Positions 1 through 7,714 of a DNA stretch of 64,000 nucleotides are shown here, in pieces (the first letter of the stretch is position 1; every line of letters starts with the position of its first letter). The translations under genes and the position numbers were made by a program. Origin of the DNA: JAGQSZ01 sp049647585 (GTDB lineage: Bacteria > Actinomycetota > Acidimicrobiia > Acidimicrobiales > Microtrichaceae). The notes beneath the pieces are model-generated. The model ran no database searches and had not been told where the DNA came from. It saw only the letters and a list, made by a program, of their open reading frames with translations. Where the stretch lies: the NCBI GenBank assembly GCA_049647585.1, contig JBARXY010000025.1, positions 1 through 64,000 on the forward strand, read 5' to 3'.

Positions 1-83
1 AGCGCCACAGCATCACGCTTGAACTCGTCGGTGAACTTGCGCCGGGCCCGCCCCGGCGGGTTCTCCTGCTCCATCACTGACAT
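1..83 (-). CDS. IS3-type transposase OrfA, N-terminal part (runs off window)
   Basis: Reading leftwards from the ATG at 83, the frame stays open to the window edge and encodes 27 residues beginning MSVMEQENPPGRARRKF and continuing TDEFKRDAVAL. The phrase RRKFTDEFKRDAV is the classic beginning of the helix-turn-helix OrfA of IS3-family transposases, which binds the element's ends. A strong Shine-Dalgarno sequence (AGGAGGT) lies five to six bases upstream on the same strand. Only the N-terminus is in the window, so whether the element is intact cannot be judged. Confidence 0.8.
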   Translation of the reverse strand, partial: MSVMEQENPPGRARRKFTDEFKRDAVA

Positions 84-101
84 GACTACCTCCTATACGA
101 G

Positions 102-1295
102 GTGACCGGTCAGCAGGGGGACCCTCACACATTCGCAAACACTCCCACGGGACCGAGCGTCGTCAAATCAGGATCCGCCAACACCGCAGTCAACCACGAC
201 TACCTAGGCCCCGTATACCCAACGGGACTCCACCCCAACGCGCCCACAGCAAAGGTGTACGCATCAAAAACCCGCTACACCCCCAACGGGACACCCACAA
301 CATCGGTACCTGCCGCTCAAATGTCGATGGAACCCGCGTTGGGTTACCGGGGCGAACTGACTTTCGGGCCGCTCACACACCTCAGAGCACGCGACTACGA
401 CCCGGGCAACGGTGTGTTCACCACACCCGACCCACTCGCCGACGTCCCAGGCACCCCAACAATCGGTAACCCCTACCACTACACCAACAACAACCCCCTC
501 AACCGGACCGACCCCACCGGCAAAAGAACATACGACTGCGACATCAACTTGCCCGGCGCCAAATGCTTCTCGATAGCGAAGGGACGTCAGGCTGTCATCG
601 ATGCCGCTGTGGCACATCAGGGCATACTTCTAGAATTCGCCACGCTGGGTGGCTATGGCGCCTACCAGTGCACCATGAGCTACATGGAAGGCCTCCGAGA
701 CCACGAATACCGAAAAGCCGGTATGGGTTTCGGCTGTATGTTCCTGGCGGTCGTAGGACCTGAAATAGGCTCAGGAGGCACCGGACGGGCGGCAAAAGTA
801 GTCGACGATGCCGCAGCCGCGGAATCTACAGTTGCACGCCAAACCACCAGTGATCTGGCTGACGATACAATCAGGGCCGCCGATCAATCCCTAACCCCAC
901 GAGGAGGTCCATCGTCCGGTACCTCGCGGCCGGGGTCAGGAGTGGGTCGGCCCGATGGCGAGACCGTCTTCAGCGGACATGGCGGTATCGCAGCGGGTGA
1001 TACGGCGAGAACAACTGTGCCGAAGGGCACGTGCATCAACTTCTACTGTGGTCATGGCGAGACGATCCTTGACTCCACCGGGAACGCGATCGAAACTGGC
1101 GTTCGGGTCCCTGCGCCTCGCCAGTCGCTCGGTCCTGGGTCGAAGGTGCCGGACTACTGGCTTGAGCCCCCGTTCAATCCTGACCTCGTGATCAAGGGGA
1201 ATCCGACAACTGTGCCGCGACCGACTCGCCTTTCTGAGTTATTGAAAGAAGACATGGGTACCTGTCACTGGGCTGCATGCCGGTGGGTTGAATGA
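102..1295 (+). CDS. RHS-repeat protein, 3' fragment with polymorphic C-terminal tip
   Basis: This 397-residue frame lacks the long N-terminal part of a normal RHS/YD-repeat protein. Residues about 80-140 hold the RHS core signature (LRARDYDPGNGVF, then TPDPL, GNPYHYTNNNPLNRTDPTG), after which RHS proteins switch to a variable tip. The tip (141-397) is Cys-containing and ends with a domain bearing FSGHGG, TTVPKGTCINFY and GHGETILDSTGNAIETG. That pattern resembles the putative adhesin/toxin tip domains of polymorphic toxins. RHS-like codons extend upstream of the GTG at 102 to about 81, where an in-frame stop and the IS OrfA begin, so the gene is probably cut or displaced. The next gene overlaps its stop, as toxin-immunity pairs do. 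The toxic activity is inferred. Confidence 0.75.
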   Translation: MTGQQGDPHTFANTPTGPSVVKSGSANTAVNHDYLGPVYPTGLHPNAPTAKVYASKTRYTPNGTPTTSVPAAQMSMEPALGYRGELTFGPLTHLRARDYDPGNGVFTTPDPLADVPGTPTIGNPYHYTNNNPLNRTDPTGKRTYDCDINLPGAKCFSIAKGRQAVIDAAVAHQGILLEFATLGGYGAYQCTMSYMEGLRDHEYRKAGMGFGCMFLAVVGPEIGSGGTGRAAKVVDDAAAAESTVARQTTSDLADDTIRAADQSLTPRGGPSSGTSRPGSGVGRPDGETVFSGHGGIAAGDTARTTVPKGTCINFYCGHGETILDSTGNAIETGVRVPAPRQSLGPGSKVPDYWLEPPFNPDLVIKGNPTTVPRPTRLSELLKEDMGTCHWAACRWVE

Positions 1296-1708
1296 CACAT
1301 TATTCAGATCTCACCCAATACACATACATAGCTGAGGCCTCCGAGGATGGCTTGCTCAATGTCGGATGGCTTGATGCTTCAGAACCGTACCCTCAAGGAG
1401 CGGTGACACCGGGCTTCACTAAGGCACTCGCTAGGTTGTGTCGCGAGGGGGTCTTCCGAACTCGAGGACTTCACCGCTGCAATCTCTGTCCTCGCTCAGA
1501 GGGTCCTGGGCTTCCGCCTCCGACTAAGTACCAGGTTAGCGGTGAGGAATTTACTGTGGGCGGGGCTGAGATCAGGGTAAGAGGTTCGGAGAAAATGTCG
1601 TACGCAGCACCAGACATGATCATTCACTATGTCGTGGATCACAAATATCTACCTCCAACGGAATTCGTAAATGCAGTTATAAGTAGCGATCTTCTTGATG
1701 AACAGTGA
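1292..1708 (+). CDS. probable immunity protein for the RHS tip
   Basis: A 138-residue soluble protein whose ATG overlaps the stop of the RHS fragment by four bases (ATGA), so it is translationally coupled. It contains NVGWLDASEPYP near the N-terminus, a central RGLHRCNLC with a CxxC pair, and a C-terminal HYVVDHKYLPPTEFVNAV. This conserved-looking tail and zinc-like CxxC resemble small partner proteins encoded directly behind polymorphic toxins. I cannot name the family with certainty. The position and overlap support an immunity role against the upstream tip. The alternative is an unrelated hypothetical protein. Confidence 0.65.
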   Translation: MTHYSDLTQYTYIAEASEDGLLNVGWLDASEPYPQGAVTPGFTKALARLCREGVFRTRGLHRCNLCPRSEGPGLPPPTKYQVSGEEFTVGGAEIRVRGSEKMSYAAPDMIIHYVVDHKYLPPTEFVNAVISSDLLDEQ

Positions 1709-1717
1709 GGGTCCTGT

Positions 1718-1787
1718 CTTGCGTCAGGGTTGATGTCGCATTTAATGGAGTGGATTACCCACATATTTGGGTTTGGGCTGACTCGAA
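1718..1787 (+). repeat. ~70-bp repeat, copy 1 (probable IS end)
   Basis: The first 26 bases, beginning CTTGCGTCAGGGTTG, are identical to those at 2314. After that the two copies stay alignable at roughly 70% identity to a shared GACTCGAAG. It lies just upstream of the transposase fragment and may be the left end or leader of that element. Confidence 0.6.
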
Positions 1788-1801
1788 GGAGAGTTTGTCT
1801 T

Positions 1802-2152
1802 ATGACCACGAACAGCGATTCCGGGACTGTGTCGGGGTCTTCTGTGAGGCCGGTTCGCCAGCGTGGGAAGAAGTTCGTGGCGCCGTCTGTGAAGTACGAG
1901 ATTTTCTTGCAGCTGATGCGGGATGAGACGACGGTATCTCGGGCTGCTGAGTCTGCTGGGGTTGACCGGTCGGTGATCGTGAAGCTTCGCCAGGTCGCCA
2001 AGGAAGGCGCCACGTCGGCGTTGTCATCGTCGAGACCCGGGTCCGGAAAAACCGTTCGGGACATCGAGCTCGAAGACGCCCATGAATCGCCCTGGGTTTC
2101 TTGGAGGCTCCTGAGCTTTGAAACGAGTATGGAGGGCGAGTTCAAGGGGTGA
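1802..2152 (+). pseudogene. transposase OrfA-like fragment
   Basis: The frame from the ATG at 1802 (AAGGAG ten bases upstream) encodes about 80 residues that look like a helix-turn-helix transposase subunit: KYEIFLQLMRDETTVSRAAE, then AGVDRSVIVKLRQVAKEGA and a SSRPGSGK linker. After the linker (about position 2040) the protein stops resembling a transposase and ends with about 38 unrelated residues. I see no downstream catalytic DDE subunit. It is best read as a remnant whose 3' part was lost by recombination. Confidence 0.6.
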
Positions 2153-2493
2153 CTGCAGGGACCTCGTGCGGAATCCGGCCTTGTAACGGCGTGGCTATCG
2201 ACTTCTGAACCGGGGACCGGCCAGATGTTGAGCGTGTCGCACACACCGAAGCGAGGCACAATGGGAGCCGTGTCCATGACCGTCGAAGTGCCCGAACCGC
2301 TCGCCGCTCGTGACTTGCGTCAGGGTTGATGTCGCATTTGACGGCTGGAATAGCCAGCACATTTTGGGGCCGGGACCGACTCGAAGTCACGGCGCACTGC
2401 ACGTCTCCCCCCCAGATCTGCAGTATCTTGACTGAGCGGTCAAGTGGCGCCGGGGGACGGGCGTCACAACTCGACGACGACAAGGGACGGCAA
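2041..2493. other. non-coding remnant region before the acyl-CoA dehydrogenase gene
   Basis: About 450 bases without a convincing gene. It contains the broken end of the transposase fragment and a second copy of the 70-bp repeat. Frames open here on either strand match nothing I recognise. A promoter for the acyl-CoA dehydrogenase presumably lies in the last 100 bases, but no clear hexamers stand out. Confidence 0.5.
2314..2384 (+). repeat. ~70-bp repeat, copy 2 (orphan IS end)
   Basis: Second copy of the repeat at 1718, in the same orientation, with a perfect 26-base core. It is not followed by a transposase gene, so it is either the end of a lost second element or a solo copy. Confidence 0.6.
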
Positions 2494-3693
2494 ATGAACG
2501 CAAGCGCCACCACAACGGTCGACTCCGACGAAGCGTTGGTTATATCGCTCGTCAACGAACTGCTCGCCGAATTTCCTCCTGCGAGCACCGACGAACGGCG
2601 ATTCCTAGAAGCTCAGTTCGACAAGGGACTGGCGTGGGTCCACTTTCCAGTTGGACACGGTGGACTCGGACTCAGCCCGAAGCTCCAGCGACTCGTCATC
2701 CAGCGGGTGAGTGCGGCGGGTGGACCGATCGGCGGCCAGAAGAACCCGATCGGTTACGGCATGTGCGCTCCGGCGGTAATGACCCACGGGACCCCCGCCC
2801 AGTGGGAAATGCTCCGACCCCTGTTCTCCAACGAACACGTCTGGTGCCAGATGTTCTCCGAACCGGGCGCCGGATCCGATGTCGCCTCCCTCGCGATGAG
2901 GGCGGAGCGTGACGGCGACGAGTGGATTCTCAACGGTCAGAAGGTCTGGACGACCCTCGCCCACATCTCGTCCTACGGCCTCGTCATTGCACGCACCAAC
3001 CCGGACCTTCCCAAGCACAAGGGAATCACCGCCTTCATTGTCGACATCCACGCCCCCGGGGTCGACGTCCGTCCGTTGCGCCAGATGACAGGTGAGGCCG
3101 AATTCAACGAGGTCTACCTGACCGACGTGCGAATCCCCGATGCCATGCGCCTCGACGACGTCGGTCGTGGTTGGGCCGTGTCGATCACGACTCTCATGAA
3201 CGAGCGGGTCTCGATCGGCGGAGGAACCCCTCCCAAGGGATCGGGGCCGATCGGCCAACTTGTCGAAGTCTGGAACGAGGTCGAGAACAAGACCGAGGCC
3301 CAACGGGACGAGGTCATGAAGCTGTGGGTCCAGGCCGAGGTAAACCGGCTGACAAACATCCGCTCATCGCAGCTGCGCAAGTCGGGTACCCCGGGACCGG
3401 AGGGGTCCTTCGCAAAGCTCGCGATGGCCGAGTTGAACAAGGACATCTACAGCCTGGCGATAGACCTGATGGGTCCAAGCGGAATGCTGTATGAGTCATA
3501 TGAATTCGTCCGGCCCAGTACCGCACTCTTTGGTGCCGACATGCACAAGAACTTCCTGCGGGCCAGGGCCAACTCGATCGAGGGCGGCACGTCGGAGGTT
3601 CTGCGCAACATCATCGGCGAACGAGTTCTGGGCCTTCCGGGCGATGTACGGGTCGACAAGGTCGCCCCTTGGAAAGAAGTCCCCCGCAACTGA
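2494..3693 (+). CDS. acyl-CoA dehydrogenase family protein
   Basis: A 399-residue FAD-dependent acyl-CoA dehydrogenase, which oxidises an acyl-CoA thioester to the enoyl-CoA and passes electrons to ETF. The family layout is visible: an N-terminal helical part; the central beta domain with CQMFSEPGAGSDVASL and NGQKVWTT, which contact the flavin; and the C-terminal helical domain ending in SIEGGTSEVLRNIIGERVL, which holds the usual glutamate. Length is typical. The frame is open further upstream, but the ATG at 2494 is chosen because the family homology starts there and an AAGGGA lies about seven bases before it. The substrate cannot be read from the sequence. It lies beside the accessory region with pyruvate kinase downstream. 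Confidence 0.9.
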   Translation: MNASATTTVDSDEALVISLVNELLAEFPPASTDERRFLEAQFDKGLAWVHFPVGHGGLGLSPKLQRLVIQRVSAAGGPIGGQKNPIGYGMCAPAVMTHGTPAQWEMLRPLFSNEHVWCQMFSEPGAGSDVASLAMRAERDGDEWILNGQKVWTTLAHISSYGLVIARTNPDLPKHKGITAFIVDIHAPGVDVRPLRQMTGEAEFNEVYLTDVRIPDAMRLDDVGRGWAVSITTLMNERVSIGGGTPPKGSGPIGQLVEVWNEVENKTEAQRDEVMKLWVQAEVNRLTNIRSSQLRKSGTPGPEGSFAKLAMAELNKDIYSLAIDLMGPSGMLYESYEFVRPSTALFGADMHKNFLRARANSIEGGTSEVLRNIIGERVLGLPGDVRVDKVAPWKEVPRN

Positions 3694-3726
3694 TCGCAGG
3701 GGACCCGGCATCGCCCGGAGCGGGCC

Positions 3727-3732
3727 TAGCCT
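3727..3732 (+). promoter_or_regulatory. -10 hexamer TAGCCT of pyk, leaderless
   Basis: TAGCCT ends six bases before the ATG at 3739 with no ribosome binding site between, so transcription should start at the start codon. Confidence 0.5.
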
Positions 3733-3738
3733 GTAGGT

Positions 3739-5175
3739 ATGCCACGTCGTACCAAAATCATCGCCACAATCGGACCAGCATCCGGATCTGCTCCCGTGCT
3801 CCGAAAGATGATGGAAGCCGGGATGGACGTAGCCCGCCTCGGCCTGGCCCACGGAACCGTCGACGCCGCCCTTGAGCGCTACAGGCTGATCCGCAGCGTC
3901 GCCGCTGATGTGGGTCGCGAGGTCGGAATAATGGTCGACCTGCCGGGCCCCAAGGTTCGGCTGGGTTCCTTTGGTATGTCCCCAGTGGTCCTCGAATCGG
4001 GAAGCCTGGTGACGATTGTTCCGGGTCGTCCTGAGTCGGATGACAAGACCTTCGGCGTCGATTACGAGCAGCTTCTCGTGGATGTTCATGCGGGGGACCA
4101 CCTCGCGGTCGGCGACGGAAGCGTGACCCTCCAGATCGAATCTGTGGCTGGGGACTCGGCCACCGCCCGGATCCTCCATGGCGGGCCAGTGCAGGGCAGT
4201 CCCGGCCTACACGTTCCTTCGGAGCGACTCGGCATTCCCTCACCAACGCCTGATGACCTGATCAAACTCGACGCCTTCGTCGATGCAGGTGTCGACATGG
4301 TGGCTCTGTCGTTCGTCCGCTCCGGGCACGACATCCGCAAGGTCGGCACCGAGCCGTATCCGCGGGGACCGTTGCTGGTCGCAAAGATCGAGACCCGCGC
4401 CGCGGTGGACAACCTCACCGGCATCATCGAGGCCTCGGGAGCCATCATGGTTGCCCGCGGGGACCTGGGATCCGAGCTCGGAATCGAAGAACTTCCCCAC
4501 GTCCAGAAGCAGATCATCAGGGACTGCATCGCATCGGGCAAGCCGGTCATCACCGCAACCCAGATGCTGGAGTCGATGATCACCTCGCCCTCACCGACGC
4601 GTGCAGAGGTCTCCGATGTCGCCAATGCCGTGTTCGACGGAAGCTCCGCCGTCATGCTCTCGGGTGAAAGCGCCATCGGTCATGACCCGGTCAACGCCGT
4701 CGCAACCATGGCCCGTGTCGCCGAGCGCGCCGACCAGGACTTCGACTTTCCAGGTTGGGCACGCCGCATCCGACTGATGGGCCGAATGGCGAGCGTGAGT
4801 GGCGACGCCCGGATCACCGACGCCATGTCCGGTGCGACGTGGCGGGCTGCGACCGAGATGGGTGTGGATGCAATCATCTGCATCTCCGAATCCGGCTTCA
4901 CCGTTCGTTCGATCGCCCGATTCAGACCGCAGATGCCGATCATCGCGTTCAGTCCGGTCGAGCGAACCGTCCGACAGTTGACTCTCAGCTGGGGAGCCAC
5001 TCCGCTGCTGGCACCTCACCGGGTGGACAGCCTGTCGATGATGGACGAACTGGTGTCGATCGCCCGCGACGGCGGTCACGTAAGAACGGGCGACACCGTC
5101 GCGGTCCTGGCCGGAGCAGGTGGAGGAGCCGAACTTCACGCCACAGACGTTCTACGAATCATGCGGGTCAAATGA
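3739..5175 (+). CDS. pyk: pyruvate kinase
   Basis: This 478-residue enzyme catalyses the last step of glycolysis, PEP + ADP to pyruvate + ATP. Visible signatures are RTKIIATIGPAS at the start, the metal/catalytic segment VAKIETRAAVDN, VARGDLGSELG, ITATQMLESM and the C-terminal domain. The usual potassium-binding NFSHG/NLSHG motif reads ARLGLAHGT here, losing both the Asn and the Ser ligands. The segment DLPGPKVRLG carries Lys at the position linked to potassium-independent enzymes. It is therefore probably potassium-independent or a specialised paralogue. The ATG of the next gene overlaps its stop. Confidence 0.95.
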   Translation: MPRRTKIIATIGPASGSAPVLRKMMEAGMDVARLGLAHGTVDAALERYRLIRSVAADVGREVGIMVDLPGPKVRLGSFGMSPVVLESGSLVTIVPGRPESDDKTFGVDYEQLLVDVHAGDHLAVGDGSVTLQIESVAGDSATARILHGGPVQGSPGLHVPSERLGIPSPTPDDLIKLDAFVDAGVDMVALSFVRSGHDIRKVGTEPYPRGPLLVAKIETRAAVDNLTGIIEASGAIMVARGDLGSELGIEELPHVQKQIIRDCIASGKPVITATQMLESMITSPSPTRAEVSDVANAVFDGSSAVMLSGESAIGHDPVNAVATMARVAERADQDFDFPGWARRIRLMGRMASVSGDARITDAMSGATWRAATEMGVDAIICISESGFTVRSIARFRPQMPIIAFSPVERTVRQLTLSWGATPLLAPHRVDSLSMMDELVSIARDGGHVRTGDTVAVLAGAGGGAELHATDVLRIMRVK

Positions 5176-6227
5176 CAGACGGTTCTGCCGCCCAGACCGG
5201 CGACTCCACCCAGCCTGACTCCACTCAGCAGCGATCTCCCGCACCGGTCGAGACCAGTTCCGTCGACGGGCTGGCCGTGAATAGGAGGCGCCACCCCGAC
5301 GTCGATCCCGCCCGCCCTACGGTGTTTCTGGTCCACGGAGCAATGGATCGTGCCGCCAGCTTCGGTCGCGTCATGCGCAGGCTCGTTGAGTTCGACGTGA
5401 TCACCTATGACCGAAGTGGTTACGCAGGCTCGGGCCCCACCTCACAAACGGACCAGGCCTCACAATTGGGCCGAGACCCGCAATCGGTCGTGGACCCGCA
5501 TGTCGCTCCAACCGTCCCCCTTGGCGGCCTGGACGCAATCAGCGGCCACGCCGAGGATCTGCGCAGATTGATTGAATGGTCCGGGGCGGCGCACGCCGTC
5601 GTGGTCGGACACAGCCTCGGCGGGACCGTCGCGCTCGCCCTCGCAGCCCGGGAACATCGCGAGCAGGCGAAGGCCCTGGATCCGAGCCAAGGGCGTGGCG
5701 CAGGAAGTCTTGTCGCCCTCGGGGTCTTCGAGTCACCCGCGCCCTGGCTCGACGGATCGTTCTCAAGCGTCGGTCGAGGCGCCATAGAAGTGGCCGACAC
5801 TCAGGGTGATGAGGCAGGGGCCGAGCACTTCTACCGACTGATGATCGGCGAGAGAACATTCGCCCGGTTGCGGGACCGGGACAAGGCCGCCAGACGTGCA
5901 GAAGGACCCGCCCTGATAGCTGAGCTCCGTGCCCTGCGGGATCCTTCCCTGGCAATCGACCTCTCAACGGTGACAATACCGACGATCATCGGCACCGGCT
6001 CCACCAGCAGCACCTCGCTGCGGCACGGAGCCCAACTCATAACCGAAGCTCTTCCAGACGCCTGGGGTGTCGAGATTGCTGGGGCGGGACACGGGGCGCA
6101 TCTGACCCACCCCGACGAGTTCGCCGCCTACGTAAGAGCATGTGCGGTCAGAGGCGAGGTGCGCGTGGAGCAGTCATCCGGAGCCTCGGGTGCCGGAGCC
6201 TTCGATGCCGGAGCCTCCGATGAGTGA
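5172..6227 (+). CDS. alpha/beta hydrolase
   Basis: A 351-residue alpha/beta-fold hydrolase. After a 45-residue polar, low-complexity N-terminus come VFLVHGAMDR (oxyanion-hole HG), YDRSGYAGSG, the nucleophile elbow GHSLGG and a C-terminal AGAGHGAHL holding the likely catalytic histidine. The acidic triad member is not obvious at the usual place. The ATG at 5172 overlaps the pyk stop (ATGA), arguing for this start rather than an upstream one in the same frame. The C-terminus is a Gly/Ala/Ser-rich tail (GASGAGAFDAGASDE). The substrate is unknown. It is translationally coupled to the phospholipase gene. Confidence 0.85.
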   Translation: MTDGSAAQTGDSTQPDSTQQRSPAPVETSSVDGLAVNRRRHPDVDPARPTVFLVHGAMDRAASFGRVMRRLVEFDVITYDRSGYAGSGPTSQTDQASQLGRDPQSVVDPHVAPTVPLGGLDAISGHAEDLRRLIEWSGAAHAVVVGHSLGGTVALALAAREHREQAKALDPSQGRGAGSLVALGVFESPAPWLDGSFSSVGRGAIEVADTQGDEAGAEHFYRLMIGERTFARLRDRDKAARRAEGPALIAELRALRDPSLAIDLSTVTIPTIIGTGSTSSTSLRHGAQLITEALPDAWGVEIAGAGHGAHLTHPDEFAAYVRACAVRGEVRVEQSSGASGAGAFDAGASDE

Positions 6228-7314
6228 CGTCCGCCCAACCAAGACACGCAACGGGTTGCTGGACCTGGCACGCAAGGACGGGTCGCGCCGAAAGCCAAGG
6301 GTCGCCTTCGTGCTTTCAGGTGGGGGAAACCTGGGCGCCATCCAGGTCGGGATGCTGAAGGCGCTCGTCGAACATGACGTGTTCCCCGATGTGATCCTCG
6401 GTTGTTCGGTAGGGGCGATGAACGGAGCTGGTTTCGCTCTGCAGCCGACCATGGAAGGCGTCGAATCGTTGGAGAAGCTCTGGCGTGCGAGCGAAGGGGT
6501 GGTCATGCCGTCGACCCGCATTCCCTCTGCGCTGCAGCTGCTCCGTAAAGGCGAGTCGCTCCACAACGCCGATGGACTCTCGACCCAGATACGCACTCTG
6601 CTCGACGGGGCGCACACCTTTGAGGACCTGCTCATCCCCTTCGAATGCGTGGCGGTGGACGTTGAGAGCGCAACGACCGAGTGGTTCAGCGAGGGCGAGT
6701 TGCTCGAGCCGATCCTCGCGTCCGCTGCACTTCCTGCGGTCTACCCACCCGTGACGATCGACGGACGCCGCTACATCGATGGTGGGGTGGTGGAGAACGT
6801 TCCCATTGGTCGCGCCGTCGAACTCGGCTGTCGCACCATCTATGTGCTCCACCCGGGACCCCACGGCCGCCCCGACGCCGAGATCCGCCGACCCCTCGAT
6901 GCTGCACTGCTCGCATACTGGGTCGCCAGGAACAGCCAGTTCGCGCGTGACCTTGCCAGCCTGCCCGAGAAGGTCGAAGCGATCGTCCTACCGCCGGGGG
7001 AGAGGCCCGAGTTGAAGCACGACGACTTCTCCCAGACCGACGCTCTCGTCGCGAAGGGCTACGAGAATTCGGTGAAATTCCTGGAAGCGAAGCTGGCTGA
7101 GGTTCCTGAGCGACGAAGGGGCAGTGAACTGCTGCGACCCATCGGGCGCCTGGTTATGTCGGCCAGATCACGAAACTGGCGCCAGCAGGCCCAGGATGCG
7201 GCCAACGCGCCCGAGGGCGCGATTGTCACCGGACCCGATTCGGCTGGAGACGACCTGCTCGATACCGACGAAGTCGCGCAGGACCGCCCGAACGAAGTTG
7301 AACACGAGGGCTGA
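6220..7314 (+). CDS. patatin-like phospholipase
   Basis: A 364-residue patatin-family lipid acyl hydrolase. The oxyanion loop VLSGGGNLGAIQVG, the nucleophile motif GCSVGAMNG and the catalytic Asp in IDGGVVENVP form the Ser-Asp dyad. The fold ends near residue 290, and a basic then acidic linker of about 70 residues follows. The ATG at 6220 overlaps the end of the hydrolase gene by eight bases. The longer frame upstream encodes a proline-rich shadow of that gene and was rejected. No signal peptide is seen, so it is probably cytoplasmic. Pairing with the hydrolase suggests joint lipid or ester breakdown. Confidence 0.88.
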   Translation: MSDVRPTKTRNGLLDLARKDGSRRKPRVAFVLSGGGNLGAIQVGMLKALVEHDVFPDVILGCSVGAMNGAGFALQPTMEGVESLEKLWRASEGVVMPSTRIPSALQLLRKGESLHNADGLSTQIRTLLDGAHTFEDLLIPFECVAVDVESATTEWFSEGELLEPILASAALPAVYPPVTIDGRRYIDGGVVENVPIGRAVELGCRTIYVLHPGPHGRPDAEIRRPLDAALLAYWVARNSQFARDLASLPEKVEAIVLPPGERPELKHDDFSQTDALVAKGYENSVKFLEAKLAEVPERRRGSELLRPIGRLVMSARSRNWRQQAQDAANAPEGAIVTGPDSAGDDLLDTDEVAQDRPNEVEHEG

Positions 7315-7394
7315 ACGCCGACTTCGAGGTGCCGACCCCCCGGCGTTGTGGAAAGCGGCTCCGCTGTCCAGGCTCAGGCTCTTCAGCGAGGCGA

Positions 7395-7622
7395 TCATTG
7401 ATCCACTGGACCTCGCCATATTTGGCGTGCCTCCTCCATCAGATCTTCGGGTATCGCGCCCGCCTCGGAATCCATATCCGCGAGCAGTTCACCGATTCGG
7501 TCGCGCTGGAGTCGGCGACGCAGCGCGTCGGTGGCGTGTGAGGAGAGTCCGTGACGTGCGATATCGCCCGGCGAGGGTTCGAGGAAATCTGACATCCAAT
7601 CAGATTGCCCTGATACGGTCAC
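7395..7622 (-). pseudogene. orphan antitoxin-like fragment
   Basis: A 75-residue frame (GTG at 7622; an internal ATG at 7595 is also possible) with ATDALRRRLQRDRIGELL, then MDSEAGAIPEDLMEEAR. This resembles the C-terminal half of ribbon-helix-helix antitoxins, including the toxin-binding acidic helix. The N-terminal beta strand of the DNA-binding fold is missing, and no toxin gene follows before the phospholipase gene. Probably a decayed or solitary antitoxin. The rest of the 400-base gap between 7315 and 7714 shows nothing else except the leader of the next gene. Confidence 0.4.
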
Positions 7623-7714
7623 GAATTGCTGTGTAAATGGCGGTGGGTCCGTGTGGTTTCTGTGGACGCACAGCTGCTTCGTCGGGGAACGAAGCCGACA
7701 AGGGGGATTTTCAA

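Noticed and set aside
1639..2277. 212-residue minus-strand frame
   Set aside because: Runs across the immunity gene end, the repeat and the transposase fragment, with no recognisable domain. Treated as chance.
2326..2493. 56-residue N-terminal extension of the acyl-CoA dehydrogenase
   Set aside because: The extension translates the 70-bp IS-like repeat and is unlike the family. The ATG at 2494 starts where homology starts.
4755..5171. 139-residue N-terminal extension of the alpha/beta hydrolase
   Set aside because: It would overlap most of the pyruvate kinase C-terminal domain. The ATGA overlap at 5172 is the natural start.
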